A stretch of DNA of 64,000 nt from Brachybacterium muris. Lineage in GTDB: Bacteria > Actinomycetota > Actinomycetes > Actinomycetales > Dermabacteraceae. Below the pieces are notes generated by a model. The model ran no database searches. It worked only from the letters and a program-made list of their open reading frames with translations, and had not been told where the DNA came from. This document shows positions 25,149 through 34,488 of this stretch, in pieces; the first letter of the stretch is position 1; each line of letters starts with the position of its first letter. Where the stretch lies: NCBI RefSeq assembly GCF_016907455.1, contig NZ_JAFBCB010000001.1:1054001-1118000 (forward strand), in the 5' to 3' direction. The translations under genes were made by a program, and so were the position numbers.

Positions 25149-26471
25149 ATGGCGGGCACGAGCACCGGGACCGGAACCGGGACCAGCGACGAGACCACAG
25201 CACAGGGGGCCCCGGCACAGGGGGCCACAGCACAGGGACCACAGGCCTTCGAGGGCCGCGGGGTGCCCGATGAGATCTCCCCGCTGCGCCGGGTGATCGT
25301 GCACCGGCCCGGCCCCGAGATGCAGCGCCTGACTCCCGACACCCGGGAGCGGTTCCTGTTCGACGAGGTGCTGTGGCTGGACCGGGCCCGCGCTCAGCAC
25401 GACGAGTTCACCGCCCTGCTGCGCCGCGAGGGTGCCGAGGTGCTCGAGCTGACCGAGCTGCTGCAGGACGTGCTGGACGAGCCGCAGGCGCGTGCGGAGC
25501 TGCTGGCCGGGGCACTCGACCCGGGGGTGCTCGGTGCGATCGCCGCGCAGGACCTGGGCGAGGCCCTCGCCGATCTGCCCTCCGCGCAGCTGGTCACCGT
25601 GCTGATCGCCGGGATCACCGTGGGGGAGCTGCGGGAGCTCGGCGTCCAGCCCCGCTCCATCGTGCTGCAGCCCCTGGGCGAGGACGATCTGGTGCTGGAC
25701 CCGCTGCCCAACCACCTGTTCACCCGCGATCCCTCCGCCTGGGTGGGGGATCTGGTGTCCGTGAGCCCCATGCACCACACCGCGCGGCGCCGCGAGAGCC
25801 TGCACCTGGAGACCGTGTACCGCCGCCACCGGCTGTTCACCGGGGCCGACGGGCCCCGCGCGGTGTTCGCCCCGGAGGCCGGGAGGCTGGGCCGCGGCAC
25901 CGTGGAGGGCGGGGACGTGATGATGCTGTCGCCCGGCACCGTGGCGATCGGCCTGTCCGAACGCACCACCGCGGTGGGGGTCGAGCACCTGGCCGCAGGG
26001 CTGCTGGATGCCGGGGCGGTGGACCGGGTGATCGCCGTGGCCCTGCCGCAGCGTCGCTCCATGATGCACCTGGACACCGTGACCACCGTGGTGGACGAGG
26101 AGTCGATGGTGCGGTACGGGCCGCTGGGTCAGGTGGAGACCTACGTGATCGAGAAGACCGGCGACCGGCTGGTTTCCCGCGCCCATGCGGCCGATCAGAT
26201 GGACCAGGTGCTGGCCCGCGGCCTGGGCGTCCCGGCGCTGCGGGTGATCACCCCGCAGCTGGACCCCTACACCGCCGCGCGCGAGCAGTGGGACGACTCC
26301 TGCAACGTGCTGGCCCTGGCGCCCGGCAAGGTGGTGGCCTACGAGCGGGCCGCCGCCACCAACGACCACCTGCGCTCCCTCGGCATCGAGGTGCTGGAGA
26401 TCGCCGGTGACGAACTGGGGCGCGGGCGCGGCGGGCCGCGCTGCATGACCTGCCCGGTGCTGCGCGGCTGA
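25149..26471 (+). CDS. arcA: arginine deiminase
   Basis: A 440-residue deiminase converting arginine to citrulline and ammonia. The catalytic set is visible: [24 protein letters not shown] with the acidic residues, [13 protein letters not shown] with the His, and nucleophile Cys432 in GGPRCMTCP. An N-terminal low-complexity stretch with repeated AQG units ([13 protein letters not shown]) is unusual and precedes the conserved [24 protein letters not shown] lies close before the ATG at 25149, which decides the start. No ornithine transcarbamoylase or carbamate kinase gene is adjacent, so it is not in a classical arc operon here. Confidence 0.95.
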   Translation: MAGTSTGTGTGTSDETTAQGAPAQGATAQGPQAFEGRGVPDEISPLRRVIVHRPGPEMQRLTPDTRERFLFDEVLWLDRARAQHDEFTALLRREGAEVLELTELLQDVLDEPQARAELLAGALDPGVLGAIAAQDLGEALADLPSAQLVTVLIAGITVGELRELGVQPRSIVLQPLGEDDLVLDPLPNHLFTRDPSAWVGDLVSVSPMHHTARRRESLHLETVYRRHRLFTGADGPRAVFAPEAGRLGRGTVEGGDVMMLSPGTVAIGLSERTTAVGVEHLAAGLLDAGAVDRVIAVALPQRRSMMHLDTVTTVVDEESMVRYGPLGQVETYVIEKTGDRLVSRAHAADQMDQVLARGLGVPALRVITPQLDPYTAAREQWDDSCNVLALAPGKVVAYERAAATNDHLRSLGIEVLEIAGDELGRGRGGPRCMTCPVLRG

Positions 26472-26523
26472 GGTCAGGCCCCGGCCGCGGCCGGCGAGGA
26501 GCGCGACTCAGCGGCGGAACGGG

Positions 26524-27111
26524 TCAGCGGCGGTAGGAGTGGGAGTGGCCGGGCGGTGGGGGATCGGCGGAGGTCTGCACGACCTGCATCGGATCAGGCA
26601 GCGGCTCACTCAGCGACCGCTCCATCAACAGCTGCTGACCGCCGAACTCCTCGAGCCCCTTGCGCACGCTGAAGCCCAGCTTGCGCAGCAGCGTCACCGA
26701 GCGCTTGTTCCGCGTCTGGGTCACCGCGATCACCCGGTCGTCCTCCAGCTCGTCCTGCGCCCAGCGCAGCAGCGCCAGGCAGGACTCCGCCGCGTAGCCC
26801 TGGCCCGTGTGCTCGGGCAGCAGCGCATAGGAGAGCTCTAGCTCCCCGCGGTCGTACTGCAGGGAGATCGAGCCGATCATCTCGTCGTCCTCGACGGAGG
26901 CCAGCGTCCAGCGGCCCCAGGTCAGCCCCAGCGGCGACAGCTCCAACGCCTGCCGGGAGGCGTAGTCCACCGCACCGCCCAGGTACTCCCGGGTCACGGG
27001 GTCGGTGAGCAGGCGGATCATCGCCTGCCTGTCCGCATCGAGGGGTTCGCGGATCATGACCCGCTCACTGCGGATCCTGATCGGCCACTCGTTGGTGCCT
27101 TCCCGTGTCAC
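26524..27111 (-). CDS. GNAT acetyltransferase (RimJ/RimL-like)
   Basis: A 195-residue N-acetyltransferase. It begins IRIRSERVMIREPLDADRQ, the strand-helix start of RimJ-type GNATs. It continues to SYALLPEHTGQGYAAESCLA, the acetyl-CoA loop Q/R-x-x-G-x-G/A (HTGQGYA), then TQTRNKRSVTLLRKLGF, the N-x-x-S helix. The C-terminal 20 residues are Pro/His-rich. The GTG start at 27111 is supported by TACGGT 6 nt upstream. Acceptor unknown: a protein N-terminus, tRNA-linked or small-molecule amine are all possible. Confidence 0.85.
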   Translation of the reverse strand: MTREGTNEWPIRIRSERVMIREPLDADRQAMIRLLTDPVTREYLGGAVDYASRQALELSPLGLTWGRWTLASVEDDEMIGSISLQYDRGELELSYALLPEHTGQGYAAESCLALLRWAQDELEDDRVIAVTQTRNKRSVTLLRKLGFSVRKGLEEFGGQQLLMERSLSEPLPDPMQVVQTSADPPPPGHSHSYRR

Positions 27112-27117
27112 CCCTCC

Positions 27118-27123
27118 ACCGTA
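27118..27123 (-). promoter_or_regulatory. -10 box of the GNAT gene
   Basis: TACGGT on minus, 6 nt before GTG 27111; leaderless transcript predicted and start choice supported. Confidence 0.5.
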
Positions 27124-27153
27124 CAAGCCGTACAGGTGTCTGCGAGTGTCATC

Positions 27154-27190
27154 GGACCCGATGGTCGGGTCCGTCCTCGGGCGGTACAGT
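27154..27190 (+). promoter_or_regulatory. gcvT promoter with overlapping palindrome
   Basis: GGACCCGA-TGG-TCGGGTCC (27154-27172) is a perfect 8-bp inverted repeat. A TACAGT -10-like box follows at 27185-27190, placing the -35 region inside the palindrome. This geometry suits an operator. The leader to the gcvT ATG would be about 60 nt; I see no glycine-riboswitch core in it. Confidence 0.4.
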
Positions 27191-27259
27191 GAGGCCTGCG
27201 ACACGTCGAGGTGTCAGGGGACCGGCGGCCCGAACCGCCTGCGAGCACGAAGGAGAACG

Positions 27260-28390
27260 ATGGTCGAGCAGGCCCTGCGGAGCACCGCCCTGGAAGCGAT
27301 CCACGAGGAGCTCGGAGCCACCTTCACCGACTTCGCCGGATGGCGGATGCCCGTGCGCTACGGCTCCGACCTGGCGGAGCATGCCGCGGTGCGGGAGAGC
27401 GCCGGGCTGTTCGACCTCAGCCATATGGGCGAGATCCGGGTCGAGGGGCCCGAGGCACCCCAGGCCCTGGACCACGCGTTCGCCGGGAAGATCTCCACCG
27501 TCTCCGTGGGCCGGGCCAAGTACACCCTGCTGCTCACCGAGGACGGCGGGGTCATCGACGACGTGATCGTGTACCGCCGCGCCGAGGACCGCTACCTGGT
27601 GGTCGCCAACGCCTCCAACGCCGAGGTCGACCTCGCCGCGCTCACCGAACGCTGCGCAGGCTTCGACACGAAGGTCATCGACGCCTCTGCCGAGACCGCG
27701 CTGATCGCCGTGCAGGGCCCCGCCAGCGCCGACATCCTCACCCGCGCCCTCACCGGTGAGGGGGACACCACAGGCATCACGGCGGAGGACATCGAGGCGC
27801 TGGGCTACTACCGCTTCCTGGAGGGCACCTACCGCGGCGAGGAGCTGCTGGTGGCCCGCACCGGCTACACCGGGGAGGACGGCTTCGAGCTGTACGTGCG
27901 CGCCGACCTCGCCCCCGCCCTGTGGGAGCACCTGACCGCCGTGGGCGGCGAGGCGCTCACCCCCTGCGGGCTGGCCTGCCGCGACACCCTGCGCCTGGAG
28001 GCCGGGATGCCGCTGTACGGCAACGAGCTGGGCACCGACAAGCACCCCGCCCAGACGGGCCTGGGCAAGGTGGTGGCACTGAAGTCCAAGGGCGACTTCG
28101 TGGGCCGCGCAGCCGTCGAATCGGCCGACACCACCGACCTGCCGGTTCTGGTGGGCCTGGCCGCCGAGGGTCGCCGCGCCGCCCGCGCCGGCGCCGCCGT
28201 GCGCACCGTCGACGGCACCGAGGTGGGCACCATCTCCTCCGGGGCCCTCTCACCCACCCTGGGCCACCCCATCGCCATGGCCTTCGTGCGCCCGGACCTC
28301 ACCGAGGCCGGCACCGAGCTGGTGGTGGACGTGCGCGGCAAGGACCTGCCCGTGCGCGTGGTGGACCTGCCCTTCTACTCCCGCTCCTGA
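27260..28390 (+). CDS. gcvT: aminomethyltransferase (glycine cleavage T protein)
   Basis: A 376-residue tetrahydrofolate-dependent T protein that takes the aminomethyl group from lipoyl-H protein, releasing ammonia and 5,10-methylene-THF. It starts LRSTALEAIHEELGATFTDF and continues AGWRMPVRYGSDLAEHAAVR with SAGLFDLSHMGEIRVEGP. It contains LLLTEDGGVIDDVIVYR, LVARTGYTGEDGFELYV and CRDTLRLEAGMPLYGNEL, all diagnostic. Shine-Dalgarno AAGGAG 4 nt before the ATG. First gene of gcvT-gcvH-gcvP. Confidence 0.97.
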   Translation: MVEQALRSTALEAIHEELGATFTDFAGWRMPVRYGSDLAEHAAVRESAGLFDLSHMGEIRVEGPEAPQALDHAFAGKISTVSVGRAKYTLLLTEDGGVIDDVIVYRRAEDRYLVVANASNAEVDLAALTERCAGFDTKVIDASAETALIAVQGPASADILTRALTGEGDTTGITAEDIEALGYYRFLEGTYRGEELLVARTGYTGEDGFELYVRADLAPALWEHLTAVGGEALTPCGLACRDTLRLEAGMPLYGNELGTDKHPAQTGLGKVVALKSKGDFVGRAAVESADTTDLPVLVGLAAEGRRAARAGAAVRTVDGTEVGTISSGALSPTLGHPIAMAFVRPDLTEAGTELVVDVRGKDLPVRVVDLPFYSRS

Positions 28391-28438
28391 CATCTCTCAC
28401 GATCAGATCCTGAAAACCCCTTGGGAAGGAACACCGCC

Positions 28439-28810
28439 ATGTCCGATGACCTCCGTTACAGCAAGGACCACGAATGGGTGCGCGTCCAGGAGGACGGCCT
28501 GGCCGTCGTCGGCGTCACCGACTTCGCCGCCGGCCAGCTCGGCGACGTGGTCTACGTGGACCTGCCTGCCGCCGACGACGAGGTCAGCGCCGGCACCGTC
28601 ATGGGCGAGATCGAGTCCACCAAGTCCGTCTCGGACCTGTACTCCCCGCTGGACGGCACCGTCACCGAGGTCAACCAGGAGGTCGTGGACTCCCCGGAGC
28701 TGGTGAACTCCTCGCCCTTCGAGGACGGATGGCTGATCAAGGTGCGCTTCGACGCCCTGCCCGAGGACCTCATGGACGCCGAGGAGTACGCCCAGGCCAC
28801 CCAGGGCTGA
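28439..28810 (+). CDS. gcvH: glycine cleavage system H protein
   Basis: A 123-residue lipoyl-carrier protein. The lipoylated lysine is in [34 protein letters not shown] and [11 protein letters not shown] are the flanking conserved strands. It shuttles the aminomethyl group between P, T and L proteins. GGAAGGA lies upstream of the ATG. It is 48 bp after gcvT and 73 bp before gcvP. Confidence 0.97.
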   Translation: MSDDLRYSKDHEWVRVQEDGLAVVGVTDFAAGQLGDVVYVDLPAADDEVSAGTVMGEIESTKSVSDLYSPLDGTVTEVNQEVVDSPELVNSSPFEDGWLIKVRFDALPEDLMDAEEYAQATQG

Positions 28811-28815
28811 CCTGG

Positions 28816-28834
28816 CCGGTCACCACCTGACCGG
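28816..28834 (+). other. small hairpin between gcvH and gcvP
   Basis: CCGGTCA-CCACC-TGACCGG, a 7-bp perfect stem 5 bp after the gcvH stop with no U-tract. Possibly an mRNA stabiliser that keeps H protein above P protein. Confidence 0.4.
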
Positions 28835-28883
28835 TACCGCCCATCCGCTCATCGCCCGTCCGACCTGCAGGGGTACTCGCTCC

Positions 28884-31800
28884 ATGACCGATCCGTCCGT
28901 GCTCGCCCACGACTCCTTCGTCCGCCGCCACGTCGGCACCGATCCCGACGCCCAGCGCCACATGCTCGACGTCCTTGGCTTCGACTCCCTCGACGAGCTG
29001 CTGACCCGGGCCGTGCCCGGCACCATCCTGCTCGAGGCCGAGGACCGCGGCGTGGTGCCGCCCGGCATCGATGAGGCGGCCGCCGTGGAGGAGCTGCGGG
29101 CCCTGGCCCGGCGCAACACCGTGCGCCGCTCCCTGATCGGCCTGGGGTACTACGGCACCCACACCCCCGCGGTGATCCAGCGCAACGTCCTGGAGAACCC
29201 GGCCTGGTACACCGCCTACACCCCGTACCAGCCGGAGATCTCGCAGGGCCGCCTGGAGGCGCTGCTCACCTTCCAGACCATGATCTGCGACCTCACCGGG
29301 ATGGACGTCTCCAACGCCTCCACCCTGGACGAGTCCACCTCTGCCGCCGAGGCGCTGATGCTGGCGCGCCGCAACTCGCGCCGCAAGGGCCCGGTGTTCC
29401 TGGTGGATGCCGATGCCCTGCCCACCACCAAGGCCGTCCTCGCCGGGCGTGCCACGGGCCTGGGCATCGAGCTGCGCGAGGTCGACTTCGCCCACCAGGG
29501 CCTGGCCGGCCTCGAGGACGCCGACTACTTCGGGGCGCTGGTGCAGTACCCGGGTGCCTCAGGGCGCGTGTGGGACCCCAGTGGGGTGATCACCCAGGTC
29601 AAGGAGACCGGCGCCACCGCCATCGTCGCAGCGGACCTGCTGGCCCTGACCCAGCTGCGCTCCCCGGGCGAGATGGGGGCCGACGTCACCGTGGGCACCT
29701 CCCAGCGCTTCGGCATCCCGCTGGGCTTCGGAGGCCCCCACGCCGGCTTCGTGGCCGTGCGCAAGGGCCTGGAGCGGCAGCTGCCGGGCCGCCTGGTGGG
29801 TGTCTCCCAGGACGCCGACGGCAACCCTGCCTATCGGCTCTCCCTGCAGACCCGCGAGCAGCACATCCGCCGTGAGAAGGCCACCAGTGCCATCACCACC
29901 GCCCAGGTGCTGCTGGCGGTGATGGCCGCCATGTACGCCGTGTACCACGGCCCCGAGGGCCTTTCCCGGATCGGTCGCCAGGTCGCCGAGCGCACCGCCG
30001 AGCTGGCCTCCCAGCTGCGCGCCAGCGGCTACGAGCTGGTGCACGACTCGTTCTTCGACACCGTCCAGGTGCGCGCCACCGGTCGAGCCCGCGACATCGT
30101 CGCCGATTTCGCCCGCGCCGGGTTCCTGGTGCGCGAGCTCGATGCGGACCGCCTGCAGCTGAGCCTGGACGAGACCGTCACCGAGCAGGACCTGCATGCC
30201 ATCGTCGCGGCCTTCGGCCCGCAGGCCGTCGAGCCGCTTGAGGGCGTCGAGGGCGCGGACGACACCGATGGGGACGACTCCGACGGGAACGACTCCGACG
30301 GCAGCGGCTCCGCAACGCAGGTGGACGTGGAGGGCGCGTGGGGGGAGCTGGTGCGCACCAGCCCCTTCCTGCAGCACCCGGTGTTCAGCTCCTTCCCCTC
30401 CGAGACCGCGATGATGCGCTACCTGCGCCGCCTCGCCGACCGTGACTTCGCCCTGGACCGCGGCATGATCCCCCTGGGCTCGTGCACCATGAAGCTCAAC
30501 GCCGCCACCGAGATGGCCGGCATCACCTGGCAGGAGTTCAACGCCATCCACCCCTTCGCACCCCGCGAGGACGTGGAGGGCTACCTGGACCTGATCGAGC
30601 AGCTGGAGAGCTGGCTGATCGACCTGACCGGCTACGACACCGTGTCCCTGCAGCCCAACGCCGGCTCCCAGGGCGAGTTCGCCGGGCTCCAGGCGATCCG
30701 CGCCTACCACGCCTCCCGCGGTGACTCTGAGCGCGATGTGTGCCTGGTGCCCAGTTCCGCCCACGGCACCAACGCCGCCTCCGCCGTCAACGCCGGCCTG
30801 CGCGTGGTGGTGGTCGCCTCGGACTCCCGCGGCAACATCGACCTGGACGACCTGAAGCAGAAGATCAAGGACCACGGCGAGCAGCTCGCGGCCCTGATGA
30901 TCACCTACCCCTCCACCCACGGCGTGTACGAGGAGGAGGTGCGCACCGTGTGCCAGCTGGTGCACGAGGCCGGCGGCCAGGTGTACGTGGACGGTGCGAA
31001 CCTCAACGCCCTGCTGGAGGTCGCCAAGCCCGGTGAGTTCGGGGGCGACGTGTCCCACCTGAACCTGCACAAGACCTTCTGCATCCCCCACGGCGGCGGC
31101 GGTCCCGGTGTGGGCCCGGTGGCGGCGAAGGCGCACCTGGCACCGTTCCTACCCGGCCACCCGGCCATGCAGAAGGCCGAGCACCCGCTGGTGGGCGACG
31201 GCGCCGAGGGTCGGGAGAGCGAGGTCGTCCACGGCGGCCCGCCCGTCTCCCAGGCGCCCTACGGCTCCCCGTCGATCCTGCCGATCTCCTGGACCTACAT
31301 CCGCCTGATGGGGCCGGAGGGCCTGCGCCACGCCACCGCCTCGGCGGTGCTGGCCGCCAACTACGTGGCAGAGCGCCTGCGGGAGGCGTACGACATCCTC
31401 TACACCGGTGACAACGGCCTGGTGGCGCACGAGTGCATCGTGGACCTGCGCCCCTTCACCGCCCGCACCGGGATCACGGTGGACGATGTGGCCAAGCGCC
31501 TGATTGACTACGGCTTCCACGCGCCCACCATGAGCTTCCCGGTGGCCGGCACCCTGATGGTGGAGCCCACCGAGTCCGAGGACCTCGGCGAGATCGACCG
31601 CTTCGTGGACGCCATGCTGATGATCGCCAAGGAGGCGGACGCGGTCGCGGCAGGGGAGTGGCCGGCCGACGACAACCCGCTGGTCAACGCCCCCCACACG
31701 GCGGACTGCATCGCCGTGGGCGACTGGAGCCACCCGTACTCGCGGGAGGTCGCGGTGTACCCGGGGATCTGGAACGGCGGGGACGACTCCTCCGTGCACT

Positions 31801-31901
31801 CCAGCGCCCGGATGCGGATCCAGTCCAAGTACTGGCCGCCGGTGCGTCGCATCGACCAGGCCTACGGCGACCGCCACCTGGTCCCCACCTGGCCCGTGTG
31901 A
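28884..31901 (+). CDS. gcvP: glycine dehydrogenase (aminomethyl-transferring), P protein
   Basis: A 1005-residue homodimeric-type P protein with fused alpha- and beta-like halves. The first half starts [20 protein letters not shown] and has [20 protein letters not shown]. The second half holds the PLP lysine in [20 protein letters not shown] and ends [14 protein letters not shown]. It decarboxylates glycine and loads the aminomethyl group on GcvH. Between the halves, near residues 458-476, is an Asp/Gly/Ser-rich insert ([17 protein letters not shown]) encoded by imperfect DNA repeats, unusual for this enzyme. The ribosome site is weak. Confidence 0.97.
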   Translation: MTDPSVLAHDSFVRRHVGTDPDAQRHMLDVLGFDSLDELLTRAVPGTILLEAEDRGVVPPGIDEAAAVEELRALARRNTVRRSLIGLGYYGTHTPAVIQRNVLENPAWYTAYTPYQPEISQGRLEALLTFQTMICDLTGMDVSNASTLDESTSAAEALMLARRNSRRKGPVFLVDADALPTTKAVLAGRATGLGIELREVDFAHQGLAGLEDADYFGALVQYPGASGRVWDPSGVITQVKETGATAIVAADLLALTQLRSPGEMGADVTVGTSQRFGIPLGFGGPHAGFVAVRKGLERQLPGRLVGVSQDADGNPAYRLSLQTREQHIRREKATSAITTAQVLLAVMAAMYAVYHGPEGLSRIGRQVAERTAELASQLRASGYELVHDSFFDTVQVRATGRARDIVADFARAGFLVRELDADRLQLSLDETVTEQDLHAIVAAFGPQAVEPLEGVEGADDTDGDDSDGNDSDGSGSATQVDVEGAWGELVRTSPFLQHPVFSSFPSETAMMRYLRRLADRDFALDRGMIPLGSCTMKLNAATEMAGITWQEFNAIHPFAPREDVEGYLDLIEQLESWLIDLTGYDTVSLQPNAGSQGEFAGLQAIRAYHASRGDSERDVCLVPSSAHGTNAASAVNAGLRVVVVASDSRGNIDLDDLKQKIKDHGEQLAALMITYPSTHGVYEEEVRTVCQLVHEAGGQVYVDGANLNALLEVAKPGEFGGDVSHLNLHKTFCIPHGGGGPGVGPVAAKAHLAPFLPGHPAMQKAEHPLVGDGAEGRESEVVHGGPPVSQAPYGSPSILPISWTYIRLMGPEGLRHATASAVLAANYVAERLREAYDILYTGDNGLVAHECIVDLRPFTARTGITVDDVAKRLIDYGFHAPTMSFPVAGTLMVEPTESEDLGEIDRFVDAMLMIAKEADAVAAGEWPADDNPLVNAPHTADCIAVGDWSHPYSREVAVYPGIWNGGDDSSVHSSARMRIQSKYWPPVRRIDQAYGDRHLVPTWPV

Positions 31902-31922
31902 ACGGGTCTTTGTGAACGGGCA

Positions 31923-31951
31923 TGACGCCCCGGCTTCGCGCCGGGGCGTCA
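31923..31951 (+). terminator. terminator-like hairpin after gcvP
   Basis: TGACGCCCCGGC and GCCGGGGCGTCA form a 12-bp perfect stem with a TTCGC loop, 21 bp after the gcvP stop. No U-tract follows. Confidence 0.7.
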
Positions 31952-31958
31952 CGCCGTC

Positions 31959-31964
31959 TAGCCT
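31959..31964 (+). promoter_or_regulatory. -10 box of the MetE-like gene
   Basis: TAGCCT ends 6 nt before the ATG at 31971; leaderless transcript predicted, starting right after the gcv terminator. Confidence 0.55.
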
Positions 31965-31970
31965 GCGGCT

Positions 31971-33182
31971 ATGACACAGATCCTCACCACCCACGCCGGT
32001 TCCCTGCCCCGCAGCCCCGAACTGATCGAAGCCAATGCCGCCCGCCCCGTGGGGGAGGACGGCCTCACCCCCGAACCCACCGACGAGTTCCGCCGGGTGC
32101 TGCGTCAGGCCGTGGCCGACGTGGTCGCCAAGCAGAAGCAGATCGGCATCTCCATCCCCAACGACGGCGAGTACGGGCACCTGATGGGCTCCGCGGTGAA
32201 CTACGGCTCCTGGTGGTCCTACATCTTCGATCGCGTCAGCGGCCTGGAGCTCACCGGTGCCGACATCTTCTCCACCGAGCCCGTGCGCTCCGAGCCCGGC
32301 AACGTGCGCCTGACCACCTTCCCGGACCGCCGCGACTGGACCATCTTCGCCGAGGCCTACCAGGACCCCACCTCGGGGATCACCGTGGGATCCCAGCCGA
32401 ACTTCCCCGCCGCCACCGGCGCCATCGCCTACTCCGAGACCGGCCGGCAGCTCGTGCAGCAGGACATCACCAACTTCCGCTCCGCCCTGGATGCCAGCGG
32501 CTACGACTCCGGATTCCTCGCGGCCCTCTCGCCCGGCTCCGGCAGCCGCATCGTCGATGACCACTACGGTGACGAGGACTCCTTCCTCGACGCCTGGGTC
32601 GAGGTGATGCGCCCCGAGTACGAGGCGATCGCCGCCGCAGGCCTCACCGTGCAGATCGACGACCCCTCCATCGCGGAGAACTGGGACCAGGTCAACCCCG
32701 AGCCCTCTGTGGAGGACTACGTGGCCTTCACCCGCAAGCGGGTGGACGCCGTGAACCGGGCCCTGGTCAACGTGCCCACCGAGCAGACCAGGTTCCACCT
32801 GTGCTGGGGCTCCTGGCACGGCCCCCACACCACCGACATCGAGTTCCGCCACATCGCCGGCCTGCTGCTGGAGATCGACGCCAAGTTCTACAGCTTCGAG
32901 GCCGCCAACGTGCGCCACGAGCACGAGTGGACGGTGTGGGAGAACACGGAGCTGCCCGAGGGCAAGGTCATCGTCCCGGGCATCGTCTCCCACGCCACCA
33001 ACGTGGTGGAGCACCCGGAGCTGGTGGCCCAGCGCATCGAGCGCTTCGCCCGCCTGGTGGGCCCCGAGCGTGTGATCGCCTCCACCGACTGCGGACTGGG
33101 CGGGCGCATCCACCCGCAGATCGCATGGGCGAAGCTCGAGTCCCTGGTGGCCGGCGCGGAGATCGCCTCCGGCCGCCTGTGA
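31971..33182 (+). CDS. cobalamin-independent methionine synthase-like protein (MetE C-terminal domain)
   Basis: A 403-residue single-domain member of the MetE/UROD-fold family, about half the length of full MetE and lacking its N-terminal domain. Zinc-ligand motifs are present: RFHLCWGSWHGPH (His and Cys), FYSFEAANVRHEHEW (Glu) and IASTDCGLGGR (Cys). The start ILTTHAGSLPRSPELIEANA is the standard beginning of these short proteins. It may move a methyl group to a thiol such as homocysteine from a donor other than polyglutamylated methyl-THF; the substrate is uncertain. Neighbouring gcv genes supply one-carbon units, but it has its own leaderless promoter. Confidence 0.88.
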   Translation: MTQILTTHAGSLPRSPELIEANAARPVGEDGLTPEPTDEFRRVLRQAVADVVAKQKQIGISIPNDGEYGHLMGSAVNYGSWWSYIFDRVSGLELTGADIFSTEPVRSEPGNVRLTTFPDRRDWTIFAEAYQDPTSGITVGSQPNFPAATGAIAYSETGRQLVQQDITNFRSALDASGYDSGFLAALSPGSGSRIVDDHYGDEDSFLDAWVEVMRPEYEAIAAAGLTVQIDDPSIAENWDQVNPEPSVEDYVAFTRKRVDAVNRALVNVPTEQTRFHLCWGSWHGPHTTDIEFRHIAGLLLEIDAKFYSFEAANVRHEHEWTVWENTELPEGKVIVPGIVSHATNVVEHPELVAQRIERFARLVGPERVIASTDCGLGGRIHPQIAWAKLESLVAGAEIASGRL

Positions 33183-33207
33183 GACCCTCCGCGCGCTGAT
33201 GCGGACC

Positions 33208-33246
33208 GACGACGCCGAGGTGGCGAGTGTTCACCTCGGCGTCGTC
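33208..33246. terminator. 15-bp perfect hairpin terminator
   Basis: GACGACGCCGAGGTG (33208-33222) pairs exactly with CACCTCGGCGTCGTC (33232-33246) around a 9-nt loop. It begins 25 bp after the MetE-like stop and ends 46 bp before the mannosyltransferase ATG. No U-tract. Confidence 0.7.
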
Positions 33247-33292
33247 CACGTGTCACGGCGAGGTGGTGGACGTGCCGCCCGCGAGGAGGAAG

Positions 33293-34447
33293 ATGGCAGG
33301 CGTGAGGATCCTCGTGGTTGCCGAATCGTTCCTTCCACACATGAACGGGGTCACCAACTCGGTGCTCCGGATCGTGGACCACTACACCGCCAGCGGTGAT
33401 GACGTCGCGATCATCGCCCCGCAATGGCCCCGAGCCGACACCTCCCTGCGCACCGCCTGCGGTCGCCGGGTGAAGGTGCGGCGCATCCCCTCGGTGCCGC
33501 TGGCTGGCTACCCGGACGTGCGCATCGCCACCACCAGCGCCGCTGCGCTGCGTCGCCGCATCACCGACTTCGAGCCGGACGTGATCCATCTGGCCTCACC
33601 GACGGTGCTCGGGGGACGCGCCGTGGTGGCCGCTCAGAAGCTCGGCGTGCCCACCGTCGCCGTCTACCAGACCGACATCCCCGGGTACACCGCCCGCTAC
33701 GGGATGCCGTTCCTGGAGAGCGCCAGCTGGCAGCTGCTGCGGGACGTGCACAACCGTGCCTCCCTCACCCTCGCCCCCTCCACCGCCACCCGCGACCAGC
33801 TGGTGGCCCACGGCGTGGAGCGGGTGCACCTGTGGCGCCGCGGCGTGGACACCTCCCTGTTCTCCCCGTCCCTGCGCAGCGAGCGCCTGCGCGCCAAGCT
33901 CGCAGGGCCAGGGGAGCGGATCGTGCTGTACGTGGGCAGGCTCGCCCCGGAGAAGCAGGTGGAGGACCTCAAGGTCATCCACGACATGCCCGGGGTGCGC
34001 CTGGTGATCGTGGGGGAGGGGCCCGAGAGGGACGCCCTGCGCCGCCACATGCCCCGCGCCCGCTTCACCGGGTTCCGCTCCGGCACGGACCTGGCCACCC
34101 ACCTCGCCAGTGCCGACCTGTTCATCCACCCCGGTGAGCTGGAGACCTTCGGGCAGACCATCCAGGAGGCCATGGCCTCCGGGCTGCCCGTGATCGCCCC
34201 GCGCAGCGGCGGGCCGGTGGACCTGGTGACCCCCAGCCGCACCGGCTGGCTGTACACCCCGGGCATGCTGGACGAACTGCGCGAGGCCGCCACGGACCTG
34301 CTGTTCGACGACGCCAAGCGTGCCGCCTTCGGGGAGGCCGCCCAGGACTCGGTGCGCAAGCGCACCTGGCCGGTGCTCTCCGAGCAGCTGCGCGGCTACT
34401 ACCAGCAGGCGATCACCGCGAACATCGGGGTCGGCGCCAGCCACTGA
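33293..34447 (+). CDS. mgtA: GT4 alpha-mannosyltransferase (MgtA/PimB-like)
   Basis: A 384-residue GT-B glycosyltransferase. The start VRILVVAESFLPHMNGVTNS matches actinobacterial GDP-mannose-dependent mannosyltransferases (MgtA, PimB). The donor domain has LYVGRLAPEKQVEDL, IVGEGPERDAL and HPGELETFGQTIQEAMASGL, with the E-x7-E motif. It would add mannose to a glucuronosyl- or phosphatidylinositol-type lipid anchor at the inner face of the membrane. GAGGAGGA before the ATG at 33293 sets the start; the 22 upstream residues of the open frame are not conserved. Exact acceptor not decidable. Confidence 0.85.
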   Translation: MAGVRILVVAESFLPHMNGVTNSVLRIVDHYTASGDDVAIIAPQWPRADTSLRTACGRRVKVRRIPSVPLAGYPDVRIATTSAAALRRRITDFEPDVIHLASPTVLGGRAVVAAQKLGVPTVAVYQTDIPGYTARYGMPFLESASWQLLRDVHNRASLTLAPSTATRDQLVAHGVERVHLWRRGVDTSLFSPSLRSERLRAKLAGPGERIVLYVGRLAPEKQVEDLKVIHDMPGVRLVIVGEGPERDALRRHMPRARFTGFRSGTDLATHLASADLFIHPGELETFGQTIQEAMASGLPVIAPRSGGPVDLVTPSRTGWLYTPGMLDELREAATDLLFDDAKRAAFGEAAQDSVRKRTWPVLSEQLRGYYQQAITANIGVGASH

Positions 34448-34488
34448 GATTGCCGCCAGCAGGTGAGACCCCGGGTAGGGGAGCGCGG

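Noticed and set aside
27190-27259. Glycine riboswitch before gcvT
   Set aside because: GAAGGAG near the start is the Shine-Dalgarno; the paired stems and the conserved core expected of the riboswitch are not seen.
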